From: an uncultured Prevotellaceae bacterium | GTDB taxonomy: Bacteria; Bacteroidota; Bacteroidia; Bacteroidales; Bacteroidaceae | NCBI GenBank assembly: GCA_900316265.1 | Contig: ONCH01000007.1 | Coordinates: 1-64,000 of the forward strand | Reading direction: 5' to 3' | DNA: 64,000 bases | Shown: positions 19,066-28,740 of the stretch, one piece after another | Layout of the letters: every line of letters begins with the position of its first letter | Numbering within the stretch: the first letter of the stretch is position 1 | Made by a program: the position numbers and the translations under genes | The notes under the pieces: model-generated | What the model saw: the letters and a program-made list of their open reading frames with translations, nothing else | Told to the model about the DNA's origin: nothing | Databases searched by the model: none

Positions 19066-20148
19066 TTACATTACCTTCTTAAGTGCATTAACGATTTCTT
19101 CAGGATCAGGAACGATACCACCCAGACGACCGAATTGCTCAACGGGAACAGCACCATTCACAGCCAGACGTACATCCTGCACCATCTGACCAGCATTGAT
19201 CTCGGCAACAAGGATACCCTTCACCTTCTTCGAGAGCTCAGCAATCTGCTTCTCAGGGAATGGGAACAGAGTGATAGGACGGAACAGACCGACCTTGATA
19301 CCCTGCTCGCGAGCAATCTCAACGCTCTTCTCAGCGATACGAGCAGCAGAACCAAATGCTACGATAGCATACTCTGCATCGTCCATCTGCTGCTCTTCAT
19401 AGCGAACCTCGTTTTCCTGAATCTTACGATACTTCTCCTGCAAAGCCAGGTTGCGCTGCTCCATAATCTCAGGCTTCAGCTCCAGCGAGGTGATGACTAC
19501 ACGCTCACGGTTCTTTGGCTTACCAGTAGAAGCCCAAGGACACTGTTTGATGACTTCCTCATCGGTACGACGGGGTTTGAATGGAGGAAGTACCACTTTC
19601 TCCATCATCTGACCAATGACACCATCGCTCAGAATCATAGCAGGATTACGGTACTTAAATGCCAACTCAAAAGCGAGGTCAACGAAATCGGCCATCTCCT
19701 GTACTGAAGAAGGAGCCAGCACAATCACCTTATAGTCACCATTACCACCACCACGGGTAGCCTGGAAATAATCACCCTGCGAAGGCTGGATGGTACCAAG
19801 ACCAGGACCGCCACGCTGCACATTGACAAACACACCAGGAACCTCAGCACCAGCCATATATGTGATACCTTCCTGCATCAGGGCGATACCAGGAGACGAT
19901 GAAGAGGTCATAGCACGCTTACCAGCACCGGCAGCACCATAGACCATATAAATAGATGCCAACTCACTCTCAGCCTGAACCACCTGCATACCGGTAGTCT
20001 CCCAAGGCTTCAACTCAGCCAGCGTCTCAATCACTTCACTCTGCGGAGTAATAGGATAGCCGAAATAGCCGTCGCATCCGCAACGAATAGCAGCGTGGGC
20101 AATAGCCTCGTTGCCTTTCATCAATACAACTTCTTTTTCTTCTGCCAT
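19066..20148 (-). CDS. vorB: 2-oxoacid:ferredoxin oxidoreductase, alpha subunit (VorB-like)
   Basis: Pyrimidine-binding/alpha subunit. The N-terminal KGNEAIAHAAIRCGCDGYFGYPITPQSEVIE (residues 12-42) matches the VorB (3-methyl-2-oxobutanoate:ferredoxin oxidoreductase) subfamily, followed by SSPGIALMQEGITYMAGAEVPGVFVNVQRGGPGLG. The length of 360 aa is normal. The complex oxidatively decarboxylates branched 2-oxoacids (or, in reverse, reductively carboxylates acyl-CoA) with ferredoxin. In Bacteroidales this can serve isobutyrate/isovalerate interconversion; the link to Ptb/Buk in this window is inference. Confidence 0.9.
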   Translation of the reverse strand: MAEEKEVVLMKGNEAIAHAAIRCGCDGYFGYPITPQSEVIETLAELKPWETTGMQVVQAESELASIYMVYGAAGAGKRAMTSSSSPGIALMQEGITYMAGAEVPGVFVNVQRGGPGLGTIQPSQGDYFQATRGGGNGDYKVIVLAPSSVQEMADFVDLAFELAFKYRNPAMILSDGVIGQMMEKVVLPPFKPRRTDEEVIKQCPWASTGKPKNRERVVITSLELKPEIMEQRNLALQEKYRKIQENEVRYEEQQMDDAEYAIVAFGSAARIAEKSVEIAREQGIKVGLFRPITLFPFPEKQIAELSKKVKGILVAEINAGQMVQDVRLAVNGAVPVEQFGRLGGIVPDPEEIVNALKKVM

Positions 20149-20150
20149 AA

Positions 20151-20381
20151 TTATTCCTCCACTTTTTTACGATACACGGTGATACAGCCATCAGGGCAGA
20201 CAATGCCACACGAAGCACAGCCCACGCAGGCCTCTTCGTTGACAGCCTCCACATAGGGGTAGCCGTGCAGATTCACTTTGTTGGCCAGGGCGATAACTTT
20301 CTGAGGGCAGGCAATGATGCACAGTTGGCATCCTTTACACCTCTCAGTATTCACCTCAATAGCGCCTTTCATTTTTGCCAT
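20151..20381 (-). CDS. 2x[4Fe-4S] ferredoxin subunit of the oxidoreductase
   Basis: A 76-aa polyferredoxin with two clusters: CKGCQLCIIACP (residues 15-26) and CVGCASCGIVCP (about 53-64). It is the electron-transfer subunit of the VOR/KOR complex and the first gene of the operon, 2 nt before the alpha subunit. A TACCTTTG promoter lies about 41 nt upstream of the ATG. Confidence 0.93.
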   Translation of the reverse strand: MAKMKGAIEVNTERCKGCQLCIIACPQKVIALANKVNLHGYPYVEAVNEEACVGCASCGIVCPDGCITVYRKKVEE

Positions 20382-20421
20382 ATTGTATTTGTTTAATGCA
20401 TTAACTTTCGAATTCGGAGTG

Positions 20422-20429
20422 CAAAGGTA
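20422..20429 (-). promoter_or_regulatory. -7 promoter element (TACCTTTG) for the oxidoreductase operon
   Basis: TACCTTTG on the minus strand, with transcription expected near 20415. The remaining gap to the GH2 stop codon is AT-rich and shows no clear terminator. Confidence 0.7.
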
Positions 20430-20548
20430 CGAATAAGTGTGGAAACCACCAAAATTATTTCATAATTAACCAATATAAAATGCAATTATTTATGCAAAAT
20501 CAATTATATCTGCACCATTCTTGCAAGTTTATTCATTATTATAACATA

Positions 20549-23500
20549 TTACTTCACGATTTTACGTCCTTGAGCAATATAGATACCGTGAGGAAGTGAG
20601 GCCTGCGAACCATCATGACGATGCCCCTGCAGGTCGTAAACGTATTTCATTGATTCTTTTTTGTTCTGCATCATATTGATAGCCGTTGCTTCATCTTCAG
20701 CTTCAATACCAATCTCGGCAGCTGATGTCCATGCGTTACCGTTGATTTCGCTCTTGGCCACGAACTTCATATAGCGTGCGGTGGTAGCAGTATTCAACTT
20801 AGCAGTTTGAAGTGCTGTCGTATTCTGGAAAGAACCGCTGGCAACCTTCGTACCCCACGTTTGACCGTCAGTACTCAGATATACTTCATATTCTTTCACC
20901 ATACCATTCTGATTGCCATCCTGACGTGAAAGATAAGTAATAGCAGTTACTTTATAGTTGGTAGCCATATCAATCACAATTGTGTGTGGATGACGAGGCT
21001 CATTAGTACCCCATGCAGTATGCCAGAAGGTACTGTTGTTACCATCAATAGCCAGTTTTGCCTCATTACCACCTTGATAGCTATCAACGCTCTTCACCTT
21101 CCACGCACTCTTGTCAATGAAGAGTGGGACATCGTAACTCATCATCGGACTATTCATCAGACCGTCGAACGTGCTGTAGGCCGTAACAGTGCAGGCACTA
21201 TTGTGGGTGACGGCTGAAGTATATTTCTGATATTCACCACCATCAATGCTGTACCAAATAGTAGCATTCTGTGTCTGCGTCGTCATCTTCAGTTTTCCAT
21301 TATTCTGACGCTCTACACTGACGGGCTGACAAACAGGCATATTGATGCGAGCAGCATCGGCAGCCTTAACACCAGTTTTCAGCGGAATGATAAAGAAGCG
21401 GAAGGCAGTATTGGCTGCGCGCAACTCGTATTGATCCATCACGTCAGGACCACAGGAGTTGTTGCCCAGACCGCGAGTGACAGCATCGAGGTTGACAACA
21501 GTAGTGGCACAACTCTTAAACTGATAGGTATGCTTAGCACGGTTGTCCTTATCCGTATAGTTGTCCTCTGGACGGAAATGGACGGCAGAGGCTGCCATCT
21601 GGTCAGGAGCGACAAACAGCAGACCCCTACCCTCGTTGTCGGTTACAGACAGCCAGCGCACCTCCTGTTTGGTACCATGCTCCTGAGGCAGGATATATTC
21701 TTCGTACTGGTCAGTAACGGTACTGTTATAGATGGCAGGCAGACAGGCTTCCTTGCGGTCGCGATAGCTGTCCCATGGGCCACGACCAAACCAGCTGAGC
21801 TGTTCCATTTCCTTGAGCAGTTCTAACCTGAAGCCGAGTTTGGGGATGATAGCACCTGTATTCTTGGGACGAATCATAGAGTTAGTCATGATGGTACCAT
21901 CGGCACAGACGATGAAGTCGAGACTGACATCAAACGTATTCGAACTGGTGCCGTAGGTGCTCTGCATGCTGACAGTAACAGTCTTGCCGTTGTCGTCCTT
22001 TGCCACCTTGGTACTAGTTCCTTTCGCTGTGGAGCTGAGCGTAGGCAGTCCCAGAGCATCCCAGCTTGCCTTCTTGCTGCCATCGTTGTCTGTCGGCAGA
22101 CGGAAGGCATTGAGGACAAGGGCCTTGCGAATGATTGACACGCCATCGAGCGTATAACCAGACAGCGTACCCTTACTCTTGCTAAAGCTAGCGGTAAAGT
22201 TTGCACCACTTACCTTGACAGCAGAACTGGTCTCCTCTACTGTCAGTGCATCAGCTGTAGCAAGCGTCAGGTCCTTCATGGGCTTCTGAGCAGTCTTCAC
22301 AGGCAATTTCTCTTCAGCCACCACATAGCCGGCCTCAGCCCAAGCGGTATTCTCGCGCTGCTTGGCACAGAAATAAATGAATGCTTCCTTAGCATTGTCA
22401 AGGCTATTAACAGCACTCAAATCGATAGTAATATCCTGTGTTTTACCAGCAGCCACATCGTCGCTGATAGTACCATTACCAAGGACATTACCCTCCTCGT
22501 CCATCAGGGTGTAACTGACGTCGTAGGTGTTGCTGGACAGAAAAGCCAGCTTGTTCTTCATGCGGAATACATCGGTCTTGCCGCTGACAGCTGCCCACTC
22601 CAGAGGCTGGTAAATCTTCTTAGTGTTATAAGTCTTGGCGGTATAGCTCCAGTCTGGGTGCACCAGACCATTGATGCAGAAGTTGCCATCGTTGGGGTTG
22701 TCGCCGAAGTCACCACCATAAGCCCAGTAGTCTTGACCATCAGAGCTCTTTGTCAGCAGGCCCTGGTCTTTGAAGTCCCAGATGAACTCACCCGTCAGAC
22801 AGGGATACTGCTCGTAGAGGTCGAACATCTCACGGACATTACCCATCGAGTTACCCATAGAGTGCGAGTTCTCACACTGGATGTGAGGACGGTTCTTCTG
22901 GTTCATACCCTTATTCTTTATGCCGTTATAATCCCAATACATGGACGAGGACACATCGGCATAGTCGCTACCACCTTCATAGTGAGTCAGACGGGTCTTG
23001 TCGAGTTCCTTAATAGCTGCCTGCACAGCAGCGAAATTATTGCCGTTACCACTTTCATTACCGAAAGACCACATAAAGATGCAGACGTGATTGCGCATCC
23101 AGCGAACGTGGTTCTGCGAGCGCTCTACCATCGCATTCTTAAACTGCGACACATGCGAGAGATTCCAGTTGCCGTGACACTCGACATTTGCCTCAGCCAG
23201 CACGTACATTCCGTATTTGTCGCAGAGGTCATAGAACACAGGATCATTGGGATAATGAGAGGTACGGATGGCATTGATATTCAGGCGCTTCATGCAGAGA
23301 ATATCCTGTTCTATTTCTTCGGGGGTGATAGCACGGCCGTTGATAGGCGAGAAATCATGACGATTGACGCCGTGGAACACCATTCGCTGACCATTGATAA
23401 GCAAGGCACCATCATTGCGAACACTTACCTCACGGAAGCCAACCTTCGAGCCACGACGATCAATAACATTACCCTCTGCATCCTTCAGTGTCAGCACAAG

Positions 23501-24496
23501 GTCATAGAGGTTAGGTGTCTCTGCACTCCACTTGTCGGGAGCAGTGACATCCATATCCAGGCTCAGCTCAGCAGCCACAGAGGCAGAAGCTGTCGCAATG
23601 GGTGAACCATTGCGCACAATGGAAGCCTCCACGGTGCCTCCGCTGAGAGCATCTGCACCCTCAAGGGTTACCTTCACGTTTGCTTTGGCATTGGTATAGG
23701 TGGCATCGAGGTCGGTGGTAAAGAAGTAGTCGCGTATCTGACTCTTCGGTGCCGACCAAAGAAAACTACTGCGGTGAATACCCGTCAGACGCCAATAGTC
23801 CTGACACTCTAAGAAAGAACCACTGGTGAAACGATATACCTGCAAAGCGATGGTATTATCACCCTCAACGAGGTAATCTGTAATCTTAAACTCTGATGGC
23901 AGATACGAGTCCTCCGAGTAGCCAACACACTGGCCATTAATCCACAGGTAGTAGCCGTGCCCCACACTATTGAAGCGAACATAGACATCACGTCCTTTCC
24001 ATGTATCGGGTATAGTAAAGTGGCGACGATAGGTTCCCACAGGATTCTTTTTGCTACCAGTATAGGTGAACCAACTGGGACGGTCGGCCATGACAGAATA
24101 CGTCGACTCATTATATGAGAATGGATAGCTGGTGTTGCAATAGAGTGGCTTGTCCCACGACTTGTTGTGGTTTAGTCCCCACACCTGCCAGCTACTGGGC
24201 ACATCTATGTTGGTCCATGAGGCATCGTCGAAGTCCTTGGCACACCATTCGGTTTTGGCACTGGTGGGCACACCTACCCACTGGAACCTCCACACACCAT
24301 CCAGTGACTGATACCAAGGTGATTGGCTCATGTCGGCAGTTGTGCCAAGGGCATCGGGAATAGCCAACATATGCGCAGTTTCGCGATTAACACTCGTAAC
24401 AAGGGGATTGTCCCATTCTGAGCCCGTAATCATTGTCTGGGCGGACAGTTGCCCGATAGTCATTAGGGCAATGATGTTGATAATAAGTCGTTTCAT
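20549..24496 (-). CDS. Secreted GH2 beta-galactosidase with C-terminal F5/8C domain
   Basis: Glycoside hydrolase family 2 enzyme, probably cleaving beta-galactosides in the periplasm or at the surface. Layout: signal peptide (to about 19), sugar-binding and immunoglobulin-like domains (60-360), TIM barrel with acid/base Glu481 in SFGNESGNG and nucleophile Glu542 in QCENSHSMGNS, beta-galactosidase small-chain domain (about 740-1040), a chitobiase-type C-terminal repeat (IWYSIDGGEYQKY), a discoidin/F5-8C domain (about 1130-1265) and a tail ending in GIYIAQGRKIVK that resembles Prevotella secretion tails. At 1315 aa it is longer than LacZ because of the C-terminal modules. It follows the small TPR gene by 29 nt with no evident promoter of its own. 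Confidence 0.94.
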   Translation of the reverse strand: MKRLIINIIALMTIGQLSAQTMITGSEWDNPLVTSVNRETAHMLAIPDALGTTADMSQSPWYQSLDGVWRFQWVGVPTSAKTEWCAKDFDDASWTNIDVPSSWQVWGLNHNKSWDKPLYCNTSYPFSYNESTYSVMADRPSWFTYTGSKKNPVGTYRRHFTIPDTWKGRDVYVRFNSVGHGYYLWINGQCVGYSEDSYLPSEFKITDYLVEGDNTIALQVYRFTSGSFLECQDYWRLTGIHRSSFLWSAPKSQIRDYFFTTDLDATYTNAKANVKVTLEGADALSGGTVEASIVRNGSPIATASASVAAELSLDMDVTAPDKWSAETPNLYDLVLTLKDAEGNVIDRRGSKVGFREVSVRNDGALLINGQRMVFHGVNRHDFSPINGRAITPEEIEQDILCMKRLNINAIRTSHYPNDPVFYDLCDKYGMYVLAEANVECHGNWNLSHVSQFKNAMVERSQNHVRWMRNHVCIFMWSFGNESGNGNNFAAVQAAIKELDKTRLTHYEGGSDYADVSSSMYWDYNGIKNKGMNQKNRPHIQCENSHSMGNSMGNVREMFDLYEQYPCLTGEFIWDFKDQGLLTKSSDGQDYWAYGGDFGDNPNDGNFCINGLVHPDWSYTAKTYNTKKIYQPLEWAAVSGKTDVFRMKNKLAFLSSNTYDVSYTLMDEEGNVLGNGTISDDVAAGKTQDITIDLSAVNSLDNAKEAFIYFCAKQRENTAWAEAGYVVAEEKLPVKTAQKPMKDLTLATADALTVEETSSAVKVSGANFTASFSKSKGTLSGYTLDGVSIIRKALVLNAFRLPTDNDGSKKASWDALGLPTLSSTAKGTSTKVAKDDNGKTVTVSMQSTYGTSSNTFDVSLDFIVCADGTIMTNSMIRPKNTGAIIPKLGFRLELLKEMEQLSWFGRGPWDSYRDRKEACLPAIYNSTVTDQYEEYILPQEHGTKQEVRWLSVTDNEGRGLLFVAPDQMAASAVHFRPEDNYTDKDNRAKHTYQFKSCATTVVNLDAVTRGLGNNSCGPDVMDQYELRAANTAFRFFIIPLKTGVKAADAARINMPVCQPVSVERQNNGKLKMTTQTQNATIWYSIDGGEYQKYTSAVTHNSACTVTAYSTFDGLMNSPMMSYDVPLFIDKSAWKVKSVDSYQGGNEAKLAIDGNNSTFWHTAWGTNEPRHPHTIVIDMATNYKVTAITYLSRQDGNQNGMVKEYEVYLSTDGQTWGTKVASGSFQNTTALQTAKLNTATTARYMKFVAKSEINGNAWTSAAEIGIEAEDEATAINMMQNKKESMKYVYDLQGHRHDGSQASLPHGIYIAQGRKIVK

Positions 24497-24525
24497 ATTT
24501 AGGGTTAGGTTTTGTTCATAGTGTT

Positions 24526-24705
24526 TTAGGGGTTATACATGTCTTTGCAGTAGAAGGCCATGATATCATCCAACATGCGCTTGGCCTCGACAGCAGGGCT
24601 ATCGGGGTCAAGCGCAATGGCTTGGATGTAACAATTGATGGCTTCGTGCCACAAACCTTGCTTGCGGGCCTCGTTGCCTTTCTGGTAATACTCTTCCGCC
24701 GTCAT
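24526..24705 (-). CDS. Small TPR protein (59 aa) coupled to folD
   Basis: A short open reading frame that gene finders easily miss. The product begins [17 protein letters not shown] and continues [19 protein letters not shown], a single textbook tetratricopeptide motif (Y-G-x7-G-x2-EAI-Y-AI-DP), then a helical tail to KDMYNP. Its ATG overlaps the folD stop as ATGA (folD TGA at 24702-24704), a strong sign of translational coupling. It ends 29 nt before the GH2 ATG. Function unknown; single-repeat TPR proteins usually bind a partner. Confidence 0.85.
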   Translation of the reverse strand: MTAEEYYQKGNEARKQGLWHEAINCYIQAIALDPDSPAVEAKRMLDDIMAFYCKDMYNP

Positions 24706-25580
24706 TTATAATACTCTTTCTTTCCAGCGGCCAGCGTATTCTTCATCAGCGAACAGATAGTCATGGGACCTACGCCTCCAGGTACGGGCGTAATGTATGA
24801 GCATTTAGAAGCGACCTCATCGAACTTTACGTCGCCATTCAGACGGAAGCCACTCTTGCGGGTTGCATCAGGCACGCGAGTAGTACCAACGTCAACGATG
24901 ACAGCGCCGTCCTTCACCATATCAGCTGTTACAAAGTCAGGCTGTCCAATGGCAGCAATGATGATATCAGCTGCACGGCACTCATCTTTCAGCGTCTTAG
25001 AACGAGAGTGACAGACGGTAACCGTTGCATCACCATACTGTTTCTGCATCATGAGCTGAGCCATAGGCTTGCCAACAATGTTAGAGCGGCCCAGAATCAC
25101 ACACTTTTTACCGCTGGTCTCAATACCGTAGCGTTTCAATAGGGTAATGATTCCTAATGGTGTGGCTGAGATGAAACATGGCAGTCCAATAGCCATTCGT
25201 CCTACGTTGATGGGATGGAAACCGTCCACGTCCTTACGATAGTCGATGGCTTCGATAATTTTCTGCTCGTCAATATGCTTGGGCAAGGGCAACTGTACGA
25301 TGAAACCATCCACGTCGTCGTCTTTGTTCAGCTTATCAACACACGCCAGCAGTTCTTCCTCCGTAATGTCTGCCTCGTAGCGTATCAGCGTCGATTTAAA
25401 ACCGCAGGCCTCGCACGCGAGTACCTTATTTTTAACATAAGTCTCCGAGCCTCCATCGTGACCCACGAGAACCGCTGCCAGATGGGGCTGTTTGCCGCCA
25501 CGGGCTACAATCTCTTTTACCTCTTCGGCAATCTCAGCCTTGATGGCCGTTGCCGTTCCTTTACCGTCTATCAGTTGCAT
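24702..25580 (-). CDS. folD: Methylenetetrahydrofolate dehydrogenase / cyclohydrolase
   Basis: Bifunctional one-carbon enzyme interconverting 5,10-methylene-THF, methenyl-THF and 10-formyl-THF. Signatures seen: the substrate-site Tyr/Lys region ([17 protein letters not shown], about 49-65), [14 protein letters not shown] near 117, the NADP loop [18 protein letters not shown] near 167, and the C-terminal [20 protein letters not shown] near 265. The length of 292 aa is normal. It lies 3 nt after ffh and overlaps the small TPR gene by 4 nt, so ffh-folD-TPR(-GH2) may be one transcript. Confidence 0.96.
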   Translation of the reverse strand: MQLIDGKGTATAIKAEIAEEVKEIVARGGKQPHLAAVLVGHDGGSETYVKNKVLACEACGFKSTLIRYEADITEEELLACVDKLNKDDDVDGFIVQLPLPKHIDEQKIIEAIDYRKDVDGFHPINVGRMAIGLPCFISATPLGIITLLKRYGIETSGKKCVILGRSNIVGKPMAQLMMQKQYGDATVTVCHSRSKTLKDECRAADIIIAAIGQPDFVTADMVKDGAVIVDVGTTRVPDATRKSGFRLNGDVKFDEVASKCSYITPVPGGVGPMTICSLMKNTLAAGKKEYYK

Positions 25581-25583
25581 ATC

Positions 25584-26936
25584 TTAAAATTTTGGCATTC
25601 CACCTCGCATTTTCATGGCTGCAGCCATCTGCGCCATCTTCGACGAACCGACACCAGTCATCATGCGCATCACTTTGCGTGTCTGGTCAAACTGCTTCAG
25701 CAGGCGGTTCACCTCCTCAAGCTTCGTACCAGAGCCCTTGGCAATGCGCAGCTTACGACTCTGGTTAATGATATCAGGGTTCTGACGTTCCTTGGGAGTC
25801 ATCGACTGAATGATGGCCTCAATACCTTTGAAGGCGTTGTCATCGATATCGACATCTTTCAATGCTTTACCCACACCAGGAATCATACCTGCCAGGTCCT
25901 TGATGTTACCCATCTTCTTAATTTGCTGGATCTGTCCATAGAAGTCGTCAAAGTCAAACTTATTTTTACGAATCTTTTTCTCTAAGCGCTTAGCCTCTTC
26001 CTCGTCGAACTGCTCCTGGGCACGTTCTACGAGTGAGACGATGTCACCCATACCCAATATACGGTCGGCCATACGCTCAGGATGGAACACGTCGAGTGCC
26101 TCCATCTTCTCGCCGGTACCCACAAACTTAATAGGCTTGGTGACAACGGTACGGATAGACAGGGCAGCACCACCACGAGTGTCGCCATCGAGTTTGGTGA
26201 GTACGACACCATCGAAGTCCAGACGGTCGTTGAACTCCTTGGCGGTATTCACAGCGTCCTGACCAGTCATCGAATCAACGACGAACAGCGTCTCATCGGG
26301 CTGTACGGCCTCTTTCAGCGTAGCGATCTCATTCATCATCTCCTCGTCAACAGCCAGACGACCGGCGGTATCGATGATGACTACGTTATAATTTTTCTGC
26401 TTGGCCTCGCGGATAGCGTTCTGCGCAATCTCGACAACGTTCTTGTTTTCGGGTTCAGAATAAACGGGAACATCAACACTCTCGCCAACGACGTGCAACT
26501 GCTGGATAGCAGCTGGACGATAGACGTCACAAGCAACGAGCAATGGATTCTTGTGCTGCTTGGTTTTCAGCATATTAGCCAACTTACCGGAGAACGTGGT
26601 CTTACCACTACCCTGCAGACCGGACATCAGCACAATAGCAGGACGACCCTCCAGCTTCAGCTCCACGGCCTTGCCACCCATCAGTTCTGCCAGTTCGTCG
26701 TGAACTATCTTGACCATCAACTGACTGGGCTTGATGGCAGTGAGCACGTTCATGCCCAGCGCCTTCTGCTTGACAGTATCGGTAAACTGCTTGGCGACCT
26801 TGTAATTCACGTCGGCATCCAATAAAGCCTTGCGAACGTCCTTCAGGGTCTCCGCAACATTAATCTCGGTGATTTTTCCCTCACCCTTCAGTATCTTGAA
26901 CGAACGTTCAAGTCTCTCACTTAAATTCTCAAACAT
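25584..26936 (-). CDS. ffh: Signal recognition particle protein Ffh
   Basis: SRP54-family GTPase delivering inner-membrane proteins co-translationally. The N-domain helical bundle comes first; G1 is GLQGSGKTT (106-114), then DTAGR near 189, the TKLDGDTRGGAALS block near 246, and the methionine-rich M domain at the C-terminus (MMTGVGSSKMAQMAAAMKMRGGM). The 450-aa length is normal. A TACCTTTG promoter lies about 25 nt upstream. Confidence 0.97.
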   Translation of the reverse strand: MFENLSERLERSFKILKGEGKITEINVAETLKDVRKALLDADVNYKVAKQFTDTVKQKALGMNVLTAIKPSQLMVKIVHDELAELMGGKAVELKLEGRPAIVLMSGLQGSGKTTFSGKLANMLKTKQHKNPLLVACDVYRPAAIQQLHVVGESVDVPVYSEPENKNVVEIAQNAIREAKQKNYNVVIIDTAGRLAVDEEMMNEIATLKEAVQPDETLFVVDSMTGQDAVNTAKEFNDRLDFDGVVLTKLDGDTRGGAALSIRTVVTKPIKFVGTGEKMEALDVFHPERMADRILGMGDIVSLVERAQEQFDEEEAKRLEKKIRKNKFDFDDFYGQIQQIKKMGNIKDLAGMIPGVGKALKDVDIDDNAFKGIEAIIQSMTPKERQNPDIINQSRKLRIAKGSGTKLEEVNRLLKQFDQTRKVMRMMTGVGSSKMAQMAAAMKMRGGMPKF

Positions 26937-26960
26937 ATTTTAATTGCAATTAACGGGGTG

Positions 26961-26968
26961 CAAAGGTA
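26961..26968 (-). promoter_or_regulatory. -7 promoter element (TACCTTTG) for ffh
   Basis: TACCTTTG on the minus strand upstream of ffh. A second match (TAACTTTG, 27034-27041) about 70 nt further upstream could be an additional start. Confidence 0.65.
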
Positions 26969-27050
26969 CGAATAAGTGAGCAAAAAACCAAATTAATTTG
27001 AGTTTTTTCGAGCGAGAGTACCTTCGACGGAGTCAAAGTTAATACAAAAA

Positions 27051-27079
27051 AACGAGACTCACAAATTATGAGTCTCGTT
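27051..27079. terminator. Intrinsic terminator of the FadL-like porin gene
   Basis: Perfect 10-bp stem AACGAGACTC/GAGTCTCGTT with a 9-nt loop, flanked by A-runs and T-runs on both sides. It lies 17 nt after the porin stop codon and works on the minus strand; symmetry would allow both directions. Confidence 0.85.
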
Positions 27080-27095
27080 TTTTGTCTACGTATGT

Positions 27096-28688
27096 CTAGA
27101 ATGTGTATCCTAACGTCAAGAGCACCTGATGGCGCTTGTTGGTGACTGAAATCTGCGGAGCGATACAGTCGTCCGAAGCGTTGTCGGGATCATAATAACT
27201 CATAAAGGGCGAGAACGTTCCCTTCGTAGCACTGTACTGATAGGCCAGCGAGGCATTAAACTTGTCGAATGTGTAGCCGAAACCGCAAGTGAAGCGATTG
27301 GTTGCATCCCAATTGGTATAGTCAGTGGCGGAACTGATATATGAGGCATCAGAATTCAGTGTACCGTCCTTGAATCCTTCCTTCTGGTACATCGGACTAA
27401 CGTAGTTATAGCCAATGCGAAGGGCCAGATCGCGGGTAGGCTTTATCTCCGCACCGAGTTTCAGCGTATGTACGCCCTTCAACGTCTTGGCGGTATGATC
27501 ATTCATCACGCGGTCACTCTCCGACCTTGAACTATAGGTATCGGTCCAATCGTCATAGTACTCGTCGGTAATGTAGCGGGTATCCATGCTGCCGTAGTCA
27601 GCATATTCGTAGCTGGCACCCAACGCAATCTGCGAGCCAATGGTATGCCCCAGACTAACACCAAACTTCCACGGTGTATACAAACGGAACTTATAATTGG
27701 TGCGTTCGCGAGCATCGTTAATACTGCCCGTATCAAACCGCAGATTGCCGTCGGAGATATATGAATAGTTAGCGGTCTTCAGCTCATAGAATGTCGGTGA
27801 AGCAATGGACAGACCGATACGGAATGGAGAACTCTCGATAGGGCGAAGAATAACACCTGCCTTGATATCGAAACCTGTACCGGTAATCTCACGACGGTCA
27901 GCAACGGTACACTGGAACAGTTGCATCTGTTCCACATACTCACTATAGTGCTTGTAGTGAACATCGTGAACACCTACGGTAACACCCAGGTAAATGCGGT
28001 TGTTGATATTACCACTGACATTGAAGTCGTACTCACCGATATAACCCTCGTGGGCACGATCGAAGCGGAAACTATTGGCATTGTCATAGCCCCACGTCTT
28101 ATCAACATTGTCCCAGTTCAGGTGCGGACCAAACAGGTCATCTAACTGGCTACAGGTAATATAGGGAGCCTTGAAGTTCGGCACATCGATAATCGTGCCG
28201 TCGTCCAATTTCTCTTGCTTCGCCTCATAGACAAGATCGCAATTACCCTTAGCATACGTCAGCTTGTTGAGCGATGCATTTCCCAACTGACTGGCGGCAG
28301 AGAGAATCATATCGAAGTTACGACTCTTATGGAAGTTGACACCCACATTGATGAACGATGTCTTGCCATTACGATAAGAATAGACGAAACCCAGTTGGTC
28401 GAACGACGCATTAGTCGTAGAACCACCTACAGCATTTGTGGCATCTCCTTGAGAGACGAGTCCCATTGACAGGCTGATATTTGAGTGGCGGAACATACCG
28501 ATACCGGCAGGATTGGTGCCCATGGTCGAGATATCGGCACCAAGTGCCTCCATTGCACCACCCATAGCCACATAGCGAGCCGTACCGTTCAGGTCTTCCT
28601 GAGCAATTTTCGCATTCTCGTAGGTTTCCTGTGCTGCTGCGGGCATCGTAGCCACGACAATAGCAGCTATTGCAAATAACTTTTTCAT
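27096..28688 (-). CDS. OMPP1/FadL/TodX-family outer-membrane transporter
   Basis: A 530-aa outer-membrane barrel for hydrophobic compounds. The signal peptide (MKKLFAIAAIVVATMPAAAQ) is followed by ETYENAKIAQEDLNGTARYVAMGGAMEALGADISTMGTNPAGIGMFRHSNISLSMGL, which is the FadL N-terminal signature (GTARYVAMGGA..ALG.D.S....NPAGI). The rest alternates barrel strands, and the protein ends in an aromatic residue (LLTLGYTF). A strong terminator follows. The ligand is unknown. Confidence 0.88.
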   Translation of the reverse strand: MKKLFAIAAIVVATMPAAAQETYENAKIAQEDLNGTARYVAMGGAMEALGADISTMGTNPAGIGMFRHSNISLSMGLVSQGDATNAVGGSTTNASFDQLGFVYSYRNGKTSFINVGVNFHKSRNFDMILSAASQLGNASLNKLTYAKGNCDLVYEAKQEKLDDGTIIDVPNFKAPYITCSQLDDLFGPHLNWDNVDKTWGYDNANSFRFDRAHEGYIGEYDFNVSGNINNRIYLGVTVGVHDVHYKHYSEYVEQMQLFQCTVADRREITGTGFDIKAGVILRPIESSPFRIGLSIASPTFYELKTANYSYISDGNLRFDTGSINDARERTNYKFRLYTPWKFGVSLGHTIGSQIALGASYEYADYGSMDTRYITDEYYDDWTDTYSSRSESDRVMNDHTAKTLKGVHTLKLGAEIKPTRDLALRIGYNYVSPMYQKEGFKDGTLNSDASYISSATDYTNWDATNRFTCGFGYTFDKFNASLAYQYSATKGTFSPFMSYYDPDNASDDCIAPQISVTNKRHQVLLTLGYTF

Positions 28689-28740
28689 AGCTTATACATT
28701 ATTAATAATATAAGGGTTGAGGTTGGGGATTACAAATCTC

